Source: Mesorhabditis belari
Taxonomy: Eukaryota > Nematoda > Chromadorea > Rhabditida > Rhabditidae
NCBI GenBank assembly: GCA_958450365.1
Contig: CAUEEP010000727.1
Coordinates: forward strand, 434,001 to 498,000
Length of the DNA stretch: 64,000 bases
Direction of reading: 5' to 3'
The notes under the pieces were generated by a model, which searched no databases, was not told where the DNA came from, and saw nothing but the letters and a program-made list of their open reading frames with translations. Shown here piece after piece: positions 54,815 through 64,000 of this stretch (position 1 is the stretch's first letter; every line of letters starts with the position of its first letter). The position numbers and the translations under genes are program-made.

Positions 54815-56868
54815 TCACAAAGATATTTGCACTGACGATAAAGATTCGGAAACAGAACGGTTTCGACGCTTTTGGTGACGCCAAATCAATGAAATCCTAG
54901 TTTCTCGTAAAAACAAGCTGTTGTCCGCTGTAAAACTACCTCTTTTTATCGCTCATCACAGCGGGAGATGCGAGTTCTGGATAACTTTGTGTCCGTTCGA
55001 GTAGCTGGCTTCCATCAAATTCGTGATCGGGACCTATAAAAATGCAATTGTTCAAGCAACTCAACTTAATTTTAAACGTTGGTTTTCAGGAGAAAACATT
55101 TTGTTTTTACCAACTTTGATAAAATTTTGTTAATGAACCAAAAACATACCGTTGACGATAGAAAGTTTTGAGGTATTTAAGGTAGAGAAATTCTTTTTAT
55201 TGGGCGGAAGCAAAATATCAACCAACGAATCATTCAGATCATACATGTTGTAGATGTCCTGAAAAGTTGGTTGAAAAGGAACTTTTAGGTAAGGTTTAAA
55301 AACCTTTGGATCCTCAATAATTCTTCGTTCTCCAGTAAAATAGTCGTCACAGCCGCCGGTCAGAATGTAGTTCCTAAATACTTTGGAAAAAACGTTTGTA
55401 ATATACCGTATTTTCTCGAATAGTAGTGCGGTCCTAGAGGGGGTCAAAAATAGTAGTGGCAAAATTTAAATTTGGGTAAAATTAGCATAATATAAGATAA
55501 GTTCAAGCGCCCGATGTCATGTGGAATGCCCCTTTTAAAACCAGGATTCGCGCTCAATACGAGGATTGGATGGTGAATGGACCGAAACCTTCGACTCGCA
55601 ATGGAAATTCGGCCCACCACCAATGGAAACCTATCTTGAGTGAGTGTAGAATGCATGGAGTGGCCTCCCAAAGAATCTCCTCATTCACTCATTCAAGAAT
55701 TGTGCGATCATAACGACTACGGATGGCTCGGGATATGGTCTTATTCATTGCTTCAAGAAAGAAGGGCCAATCCCTGAAGGAGCCAAGCTTCTTTCCGACG
55801 CTCGACTCGAACAAACGATCAACGGAGTGAAGGATCAACTCGAAAATACTGAATTAGATGAAAAAGACAATGATGATTTCCTAACTGTGATGTGATGATT
55901 TCTTAACTAGCTAATTTTGTATTATGTTTTATTGCTTTGCTTTTGAATGTTATGATAATAAATTTATAGAAATTTGTCTATTTGGCAAGCTTTTGAAAAA
56001 TGCTATATTTTTTTGATTGAAACATTTCTTTTGTGAAAATGCAAAAATCTCTAATAGTAGTGCACCCCAAGCGGGAGTTGAAAAAATAGTAGTGCGCACT
56101 CCTATTAGAGAAAACACGGCAACAGAATGAAACTTGTTTAAAAATAAAATCAGTACCTGCTTAGACGATCAAATGTTTTCAAATATTCAAGAGTACCGGG
56201 CGTTGAACTCAAATCTTCCCAGGAAAACTCGGAGTTCGCCGTCACTATCTCCGAGTAAGCCCAATCCAAATGTTCGATTGCCTAAAGCGAGTTCCCTTGT
56301 CTTGAGAATTTATAGTATTGATTATCAATAAACACAAATTAGTTCAAAAGCCCTACTACGCGTTTACAAGTTGCAGAATCAAAGACTCGGTTCATCGATA
56401 AAGCGATTCGTTCCCAATCCGATTCCTTTTCAACGGCATAATATTGTAGAGCAAGCTGAAATGAAAACAACTGAAACCGGAAAATTTTTTCATCACTTGC
56501 AATCGTTTAAGATCCTTCGTTTTGATCGCGCGAGCTTTCTTCTTTTTGGTATCTACTAAAACATAAGTGAACGAAATCACACCTAGGTACACGAAACGAA
56601 AATAAAAGCAGACCTACCGTCAATCACAGGCATATTTTTTATCACGTCGAGTAATTCTTTGGAGATATTCGAGCATCTTGGAGAAACTTTCTTGAATAAA
56701 AACTTCTATGAAGCATAAATAATATATGTAGTTACATCAAAGCAGACACGAGGTATTCCATCTGGTCTTCCAATTGGAAGAACCTCCTTTGAGCGTTTGG
56801 CGCACTAAAAGATCTATCATTACTGGCAAAGGCAGTAAAAATACCCGCTTAAAGTGAATTCGTCCCAT
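54815..56868 (-). CDS. Unrecognised Lys-rich protein with possible SANT/Myb-like segment
   Basis: Exons at 56845-56868, 56736-56804, 56618-56690, 56497-56555, 56360-56455, 56157-56281, 55304-55373 and 55150-55258 join in phase from MGRIHFKR at 56868. A further exon starts at 55032. It either stops at the TAG at 54936-54938 or splices a 43-bp intron to a last exon ending at 54815. Visible features are a basic stretch (DTKKKKARAIKTKDLKR), then a helical segment LALQYYAVEKESDWERIALS with spaced W/I/A residues reminiscent of a SANT/Myb helix, and an acidic Ser-containing tail. That resemblance is weak, so a nuclear role is only a guess. The 55374-56156 intron is filled by a decayed pogo-like transposon, and the gene lies head-to-tail upstream of nothing obvious on its 3' side. 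Confidence 0.65.
55404..56119 (+). mobile_element. Decayed pogo-like DNA transposon (possible parent of the MITE family)
   Basis: Left tip TACCGTATTTTCTCGAATAG and right tip CTATTAGAGAAAACACGG match those of the MITEs at 26550, 44764 and 46930. Unlike the MITEs, this copy contains coding remains of a transposase. TA is present on the left, while the right target site has decayed. It occupies most of an intron of the 54815-56868 gene. Confidence 0.8.
55519..55893 (+). pseudogene. pogo/Tigger-type DDE transposase C-terminal fragment
   Basis: A broken frame reads APFKTRIRAQYEDWMVNGPK near the start and, after frame changes, TTDGSGYGLIHCFKKEGPIP near 55718-55780, then an acidic tail ending at a TGA. 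The order (helix with WM, AW-type segment, DGS, HCFKK, acidic end) is that of the region after the DDE core in pogo/Tigger transposases. The catalytic residues are missing and at least two frameshifts or stops interrupt it, so it is inactive. Confidence 0.7.
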
Positions 56869-57193
56869 CAATTTGCCTCCCTATTATTAAATGTTGTTTG
56901 CATGGTTTGTTTCATATAAAACTACTTTATGAGAGTTCACTCTGGTCTGTCTCACCAAAACTTTAGGCCAAAAAACCCCCACACGTGAAAACAAAAATAG
57001 TAAATTATTTATTGTCAGCAAGCAAAGCAATTATTTCCACACGATCTAATAGATATCAAAAATTAGGCAAGTGAATGATGTACCTAAAATACCAAAAAGG
57101 TTTTTACAATACAATTATAATAAGTATTGAGCTGAGTGACTTCTGAAAACACGTAAAAAAATCAAAGAAAGTAGAAATGTACTGGGGTTTTTA
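56869..57193. other. Short intergenic gap
   Basis: 325 bp between the 54815-56868 gene and the 3' end of vsm-1, both on the minus strand. It should hold the vsm-1 3' UTR and the promoter of the downstream gene. It is AT-rich; no polyadenylation signal or SL2-type operon spacer could be assigned with confidence. Confidence 0.5.
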
Positions 57194-58982
57194 TCATTCT
57201 TCCATTGTGTTGCCGGATGATTTATCGAGCGCTCGTTGCACAGCAGTAGGTAGATCGTTTCTAAAAACGTTCAAAATGCATCCAAAAATATATAAATTAC
57301 AAAGTTTCTCGTAATAAACGTTCGGCCACAGCTTCATCAATCCCAATTGAGACCATCTCTGCGAGTTTATCTCTATCAACAACGAATTCTTCTAAAAATA
57401 CACCGTAAAAAGTCTGCGATCCAAAATACCTTGATTTGAGATTCCAGTTGCTAACTTGTACGCTTCAACCTCAGCTTCTCCCAAAAACGGCGTTGATGTT
57501 CCATCGCCAAAGATCAACCTGAAAAGGCAATTCTACCTGACAATATTTGAGTAATAAACTTGTTCTGTCCCAAGTCAATCGAACATTGATGTCTGCGGAG
57601 AATGTTGAGGCCAAATAAAACATCCATATCTCTGTCAGCAAGAACGTCAAAGTAGCATGGAAAGAAATGATCTTCAATTTGTACTTTGCCTAAAACGAGA
57701 TATTTTCCAAAATAAAAATTTCGACAAACACATGTGAATTTTTCCCACAAAGTTCTGCTGACCCCCAACACCACGTACAGTGCCTTGAAACCTAAAAACA
57801 ATGTTTTTATGTAATTTATATGAACAATCTGTACCTTCTGTCGATCAAATGCTCTAAATCACAACGCTTTGCACATGCAAGTGACATAACAGACACCTGA
57901 AAACTCTTATTTAGCTTTTTGATACAGTTGAGCTCCCGACCTGAGCCCCAGAGTCGACAAAAGCTTTCACTGGAAATCCATTGATATTCATGTTAACATA
58001 AAGCATGTGGACTGAAACATAGGCCTCCGGGTTATGTTCCATTGCCTAAAATTTGCTCAATAATTTAAAAACAAAGCTAGCAAACCATCTCATATGAATG
58101 GTCGATGTTTGATAGACGGATTTGCTCCGCGAGAAGGCGTTGTCCCTCTTCGCTTGTCGGATCGGCCATTAACTCCTTCTTTCGCCATTCTTTCTTTAGA
58201 AATTCTTGAAAAACTCTCGCGAATCCCTCTAAAAGAATTCGTGGAAAGAAAATAAAAAAAAACATACCAAAATTATTGGGCTCTTTTGTGTACTGTTCAA
58301 TGATTGCAGGACATAGTTCTCGAAAATGGGCCTGGACATTTGGAAGCGCCATTTTTGAGAAGATGCGACGTGCCTGAATTATTTATAACTTAATACGATC
58401 AAAATAAAATGGAGACCTCATCTTGAAACATGGCACCTTCAAATACATCTTTTGGCTTTGCTTTCGGGAGATTCTTGGGTATCTAAAGCATTTAAATTTC
58501 ATAAAGATTTTTTAAAAGACGCAACCTTAATCGATTTCACCAATTCAGCCATTTTTGCTTGCATTGCTGGATCTAGTGCCGGTGGCTGTGCCATTGAACT
58601 AGTTGAGGCCGCAGTAGACGAAACGTATTTCTTCCTCGAGTAGAAAAGGAGATCCCCCTTATTGACTCCGAGCGCCTTTAATCATAATTCAAAACGTGGT
58701 GGGTTTAAATTTAACCTTCAATGACGTGTTTGATGGCCCTTGAAGGGGTCGTTTGTCCTTTATAAGCTCGATGGTATGCACATCATCGCCAGACTTTCCT
58801 AAAAAAATCAGTCCTTCGTTAGCTTCGAAGACCCACCAAAATCAGCTAACACGATACATTTCAGATCTTCCAATGACGTTTCTTCTGAAAACTAAACAAC
58901 AAACATTTAAATATGTCCTAGAAATTACCTCATAATACTGGGTATTTTCTCCATCAGTTACAGTGACAGCTAATTGCGCCAT
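57194..58982 (-). CDS. vsm-1: DDI1/VSM-1 aspartic protease, ubiquitin-shuttle protein
   Basis: DDI1-family proteins bind ubiquitinated substrates and cleave some of them (in worms, activation of the SKN-1A/NRF1 proteasome-stress factor is known for the family). The ATG at 58982 opens [12 protein letters not shown]. Exons 58929-58982, 58837-58891, 58716-58798 and 58526-58675 form a divergent ubiquitin-like domain plus Ala/Ser linker. Later exons (58417-58482, 58267-58373 and downstream) give a helical region with [18 protein letters not shown]. The retroviral-type protease has the catalytic motif VDSGAQ (about 57943-57960), then [28 protein letters not shown] and a TPFLGEAE stretch. The last exons form a short UBA-like helix set ([16 protein letters not shown]) and end EEFV...NTMEE with TGA at 57194. 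This is a cellular gene family, not a provirus. Confidence 0.93.
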
Positions 58983-59889
58983 CTCTGCGATAATCCTCAA
59001 TCTAAAGCGATTTAAGCGTGTGATCAAACCTCGGAATCTTATCCAGGAAATTACAAGTAATTCAACTGTCTAACAAACAGCACTTTTTAGAAAACTTTTA
59101 TCGGGCAATTATCAAAGAAAAATATTAAAAAAATCGATTCAGAAACAGTTGACTTGAGCCGTAAACGAATATTTTAAAAGGAATCACACAAAACTCGTTC
59201 TTAAAGGAAAAATCGTTCACAAAGTTTACATAATGACCTAAACGCTCATGAATGATGAACAAACAAACAAGTGGGCAAGAAAAATTCACATCCAATGCAA
59301 AAATTTTTGATTCCTAGACATCTGTCGACAGGACAACTGTCGACGCGAGATCCGTCAACACTGCGACCTTCTCACTGATTTTATTATTTTTTTTGCACCC
59401 AAGAAAGCTAAAAACAAGAGGCAAAAAGTTAATGGGTTGCGGTACAGTTTACGTTTTCGTTCCTGACGTCTTTTTTGGGCGCTTCGCACCCCCTTTCTTT
59501 GTTCTGGTACGAAAGATTAGTTTTCTGATTAGTTGTCGCGTCGACAGTTGTCTAACAACCAAAATTTTTGCTTTATGCCGGTTTCAGAACTTTTTGCAAT
59601 TTGAAACGCCATCAATGAAAGCATTTCAAAACTATATAAAGCCAAAAATTTGATTAAGTAACACCGTTTTAACAACTAGATGTTTACCATAACCACAAAA
59701 GGGCATCATAATATCACAGTTATTTTGAAAATGTTGCAAAAGTGCAATTCGCCCAACAAAAAAAATGGTGCCAAAACGAAGCTACAACCAATGACTAGTC
59801 ACATGGTGAAGATAGAAAACAGAACAATATCCGTTTACCAAATGAGCGTTAAAATTCCTAATTGTAGTAAATGATCATTTGACAATAAT
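58983..59889. other. Intergenic region between sec-24 and vsm-1
   Basis: About 0.9 kb with no supported exon. It contains a short TCGACAG/CTGTCGAC cluster near 59325-59345. It must include the sec-24 3' UTR and the vsm-1 promoter, since both genes run on the minus strand. Confidence 0.5.
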
Positions 59890-62800
59890 TTATCCCTTAA
59901 TCTCTTGTTGAATGTGCTTTAGGAATTCGTGGTAGCTGAAAGACGAGTCTGTCCTGTCCTCCACCAATCGACGCACAAAAGCTTCACGCATTGGAGAATC
60001 CTCTCTAAAAGACCCACATGAATTGCAAAAAACTATAAACAAAACTTACCTAACAATAGTTGGTGGCGCCAAGTAAAACTTGAGATGAGAAATGTGACGG
60101 ATAAAGGCGTGCACTTTGCGGGATAAATCCGTATCCAATTCTTTGAGCCGAGTCTGAATCAAACATTAATAATAACTTAACAAACAAATAATTAAGTAAT
60201 AATTTAAGCTTACATCATCAAGCTGGTGGTATGATGCACCAAATACCTCTTGCAAAAACACAGGATCAGCATCTTGAGGCACATAGATATACCTAGAACT
60301 GGTGTAAACTCAAGACATAAAATAGCATCCAACGTGTAAGTCCCAGCTTCAAGAAGATATACTCCATTTCGTGAAACATGTTCGAAGCTGAGCGGCAAAG
60401 ATCTGGGATATTCTCCTTCGGGCAACTAAAAACCGGCCGACTGGAGATTTGCACAAAATCACAAAAACTAACCATTTTCAAATCTGTCAGTGAATAGAGT
60501 TGGGCGTAAATCTCAGATAAAATTTGTTCCAGTGGAGAAAATCTAAATATGTAAAAGGGTCAGAACATAAAAAGTAAATAGGAGAACCTTAACATCAACA
60601 TAGCAGCTGCCCTATCATCAAGTCGCACACTTCGGCCGGAAGAAAACGAAGTCTAAAATGTGCCATAAACCTTAATCAAATAAAAAGGAATACATGTTTC
60701 AGCATTGCCAGTGCAAACAAAGGAAACAATCTTATATGGCCAGCACGAGGGCAAGCGATTCCGGGACGGCCCTAAAATATGTGCAATCTATTAAAAAGTT
60801 TGGGTAAAATTGGATTACCGTTCCTATTGACTTTCGATACGCCAACAAAGCATCAACAACAGCATTGATAGTCGCTTCCCGTGCATCAGTAAGTGGGTTG
60901 CCAGATAAGCAGCGATCCGCACCTGAAACAATCAAATTAGCTCAGCTCATGTATTTAACTGCCAAAGATTACCCATTTTTGAGATGAGAGAAGTAGCAGC
61001 TTTTACATCAAAATTTGCATAAACCGTTGTCAGATCCGAAACTACCGGTAAACACATGGTGTGTACACGAATACGTCGGTCTCCTAAAAACATTTTGATC
61101 ACAACTCTGACCCGCGTTCTTACCTTTACTGGAAGTATAAAGGAGAGCAGCTTGAAAGGAAGCGAAAGTGCCTTGAAGTTTCTCTTCATAGTTGATCTAG
61201 AAAAGATATTAACACGACTAATTCGAGCCAAGGGTCTTACTTGTACGGCAATAGCTGAGTCCGGATTGACATTTGCCAAAGAAAGAAGGTCCGTTGATCG
61301 CACAAAGAAATTTCCATAAAAGGTTGAAATAGCTAAGCCTCGTGAGCAACGAATTCGTAGGACAGCTTCGAGCCCAAGTTTTCGTGTCAGATACCGGCTG
61401 ATGATACGTTCGAAACGTTTTGTCTAAAGTAATAGTTGAATCGTTTAATGTTAAGGCAATGCTTTTTACCTGGAGTGTCTCGTTGTAATAATTGAAATTT
61501 GGGAAATGAAATACACTTCCGCTGCTGAACTTTCCGATTTCCGCTAAAATTATTTCAAATTTAGTGCGATGACTAAACACTTACAAAGAGTGGCAAGGTC
61601 AGCATACTGCGAATTTAAAAGGAAAAGATCCAGGCAGATCTGAAAATTAAAGAATACTTTATTTGGATTTCGAAATCTTCACCTGATGGCCAGTGCATTC
61701 AAGAGCCAGTCGCTTATAGAAGTCGGAAGCAGGTCCAAGATTTTGAACGTCCTGAATTTTCGGATTAAGCGAAAAAAAAAACTTTTTACACCTCTGCAGC
61801 TCTGTTGTTTGGATCCTCTCTGCTTTCCAACCGACCAGGCCCCAAAGATGGCAAAACGCATTGAAAAACACTTATTCGTCCACCAATATCCGCCTAAATT
61901 TTCGTAATAGTCGAGTGCAAACGCTCACGCTTACAATAATTTCATGAAGTATATTAAGCGCCGCTCCCAGACAATTGAAAACTCCAGTTTGAGTAGGAGC
62001 TTTCGGAACATCGAAGAGAGACGGCAACTGTTTGATGAAAGAGCGAACAGTCTAAAACGAAATCCCACCAAAGTTCCTTTCCTTAAAATACCTCCTTGTA
62101 CTTATGCAGGTTAACCAGGAGCCCAACATTTGTAGGAACAAAGGCTTCTTAATTGACTTAAGTAAGATCAATATTCCACTCAAACCTTCAATGTCATCCA
62201 TGATCAACTGTTTAGGTGGACGAGTAGGTGAATCAAATTGGAAGAAATGTATCGAACTGTCCACACCAATGAAGCATACCTAAATATAGTTTAACTTTCC
62301 ATGTTTACTTTTTCATACCAATGTTCTTTCATCTCCTGGAAGCTGATCAAGGTTAATCAACAATTGTTCACACAACACATGTAGATAGCCTTAAATTAAC
62401 TATTATCTTTCTAAACAACATTGACATACCGCTTTCTAAAGCAGGAACGCTGATATCAAGAACAAACGCATACAAACATTCTTGAGGTGGACGAAGCTGA
62501 AAGTTGAAAATGAAAAAGAATAGAAAAGAATTTCAGAGAGCACGGACATAATATTTCATCGTAATCAGTTTTTTCCAAAAGCAACTATTCAAACTCATCC
62601 CACCGCTTTTCTACAGTACAACTAATTGGAAACCACTCTGCCTTTGCATAGTTTGTTTTGTCTAAAACAACCAAACGCATAGCATTTAGACTTTCCATTA
62701 CTAAACATTCAAGCAGCTTATAAGTAGCACAATGGGTTTATTACTTAAATTTTACACACTTCATTATGGCCATCTTTGTTTTTGCGTACCGGCTAAAAAG

Positions 62801-64000
62801 TTTCTCAATTTTATCAAAGACCACCACCAACCGTGTATTCTTGAGGAGCAATGAATTCAACGGTCGAATTACGAACTTCGGGGCGCATTCTCGGATCTCC
62901 AAAAGATTTTGTTACCGGATCCCAACAAAAATCATCGGGTACTAAATAAAAAATGTTTACAGTCGTTGGGTACTTAAAGTATTTGTATTGGGTTGGGGAG
63001 AATGAGTCGGCGCCAAACTTTAAAGGGACTTTTTGCACACATAAAGCCTTCTTTAAACATACGTTTGGTTTCATCAAAAGGATCCACTATTTCTCTACAA
63101 AATGACTTTTGAGCATTCCACAAAGCTTTTCTTTCGTGGAGTTTATGAACTTCCAAACGCAGCTGGTTAAAATGGCAAAGAGTCCGACTCATCATTTGAA
63201 CAGTTTCTTTCACATAAACCTTCTTTGGTGTTTATATAAAAAAGATAGAGCACATTCAATTACTTAAGTTGCCAAATTTGCAGGAAGATCCCACCAATGG
63301 TTTTTTCTAGATGACAGTTTGTAGTTTTGTGAAAAAATGGCTTTTTCTTGAGCGGAGGCGCTGTTTGAATTTTCTTTTAAATGTCATTTTGTAGAGAATT
63401 AGTTAACCATTCTACTGATATCAAAAGCATATTATTTGACGAAGTCGAATAGAAGTTTTAGATATTTTTTTGATTTTCGGCGCCGACTCATTCTCCCCAA
63501 CCCAATAGCTATTAAACTCACAATCATTAGACCGTCCGCATAAATTACATTTCCAATGGCGATTGTCTGGAATATTCACGTATGGGTTAATGTAGGTGCG
63601 ACAATATCGACAACGAACAATCGACGACGTTTGAATCACGTTGAGGTTCTAAAAAAAAATCTTAATTAAGTTTAATACCCAATTTTAAATTAAAGTTTTA
63701 GTAATAACCTTCAAGTCCCTGAATGGATGCAAGGTCAGTCCAAAAGGCAAACGACTCTTCTTGAGCAGCTCCTCGTTTTGAGGAATAGCATTTAATGTGC
63801 TGCGGAAAACGCTAAAATATATTCGGTTTAGTTAAGTCACAAAACTACTTACCTTGAATCCATCCGAGCTTCATTGTTGGCCAGAGTAGAAGGTAAAGCA
63901 TACTAAAAAAATATTTATAAAAAATATATTAAAAGTAAACCTCAATATCTTCACATCCACTTGCGATAATATGACGTTCAGCCATAACATCAACTACATC
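59890..64000 (-). CDS. sec-24: Sec24, COPII coat cargo-binding subunit (5' end outside window)
   Basis: Sec24 selects cargo for COPII vesicles leaving the endoplasmic reticulum. The gene enters from the right edge (last visible upstream exon reads AERHIIASGCEDIE) and ends with EDRTDSSFSYHEFLKHIQQE and TAA at 59890-59892, a typical Sec24 C-terminus. The zinc finger lies at about 63530-63625 (VRCRYCRTYINPYV, then WKCNLCGRSN), with four cysteines. The trunk/vWA region follows (VPDDFCWDP, GDPRMRPEVRNSTVEFIAPQ, near 62830-62940). Next come the beta-sandwich and helical parts (GKFSSGSVFHFPNF, RISRYLTRKLG, RRIRVHTMCLPVVSDL, ATINAVVDALLAYRKS) and a gelsolin-like end (PLEQILSEIYAQLY, NGVYLLEAG). The many short exons were not all bounded. 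A mariner remnant sits in the intron directly after the zinc-finger exon. I cannot tell which Sec24 paralogue this is. Confidence 0.92.
62986..63507 (-). mobile_element. Mariner remnant in a sec-24 intron
   Basis: Perfect 27-bp terminal inverted repeats start TTGGGTTGGGGAGAATGAGT and continue into CGGCGCC, flanked by TA on both sides. At 522 bp it is far shorter than a full mariner (about 1.3 kb). A minus-strand frame (62974-63213) reads SRTLCHFNQLRLEVHKLHER, then REIVDPFDETKRMF, which looks like the decayed segment around the first catalytic Asp block of mariner transposase, but the match is weak. Confidence 0.75.

Noticed and set aside
57900..58000. Endogenous retrovirus protease (DSGA motif)
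   Set aside because: The motif belongs to the DDI1 protein, shown by its flanking helical, ubiquitin-like and UBA-like parts and spliced exons; no gag, integrase or LTR is nearby.

Overview
This is a gene-containing stretch of a nematode chromosome. It has spliced genes with many introns of about 40-45 bp, strong TTTCAG acceptors, AT-rich intergenic DNA, an interstitial block of the nematode telomere hexamer TTAGGC (38273-38389), and proteins whose closest recognisable relatives are metazoan. No bacterial, viral or CRISPR features were seen. The species cannot be named from the sequence; a rhabditid-like worm is an inference. All gene calls come from reading splice sites and frames by eye, and for psd-1, the RUFY gene, the BTB gene and wdr-48 the exon lengths sum to whole codons.

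Layout. 1-6841 is repeat-rich and holds a fold-back Tc1-like element (1781-2662) and one orphan terminal exon with LPTD repeats. 6842-9147 (-) is phosphatidylserine decarboxylase (psd-1), with a TIR element in intron 1 that carries a reverse-transcriptase fragment. 11061-20455 (-) is a RUFY-type RUN + coiled coil + FYVE protein (563 aa). A complete BTB/POZ gene on the opposite strand (14788-17311, +) sits inside one of its introns. 21361-25954 (+) is wdr-48 (UAF1/WDR48), divergent from the RUFY gene across about 0.9 kb that is largely a fold-back element. 27313-46378 (-) is a p190RhoGAP (ARHGAP5/35-type) gene of about 19 kb, with N-terminal GTPase, FF region, pseudo-GTPase region, basic/proline-rich linker and C-terminal RhoGAP domain. 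Most of its introns contain a private minisatellite or a transposon remnant. 46379-54814 is about 8.4 kb with no gene I can support. 54815-56868 (-) is an unrecognised Lys-rich protein with a possible SANT/Myb-like segment, with a decayed pogo-like transposon in an intron. 57194-58982 (-) is the DDI1/VSM-1 retroviral-type aspartic protease shuttle. 59890 to the right edge (-) is the C-terminal part of the COPII coat protein Sec24, with a mariner remnant in an intron.

Functional themes. Several genes act in membrane traffic and protein turnover (Sec24, the RUFY/FYVE protein, PSD, DDI1, WDR48 with its deubiquitinase partners). They are separate transcription units and I see no evidence that they form one system. 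The unusual content is transposon biology: hAT-like MITEs with clean 8-bp target duplications, a pogo-like parent with related MITEs, mariner relics, a TIR element with a tRNA-like core, and a captured exon-intron junction of the p190 gene about 2 kb upstream of that gene. I did not find a new multi-gene system.
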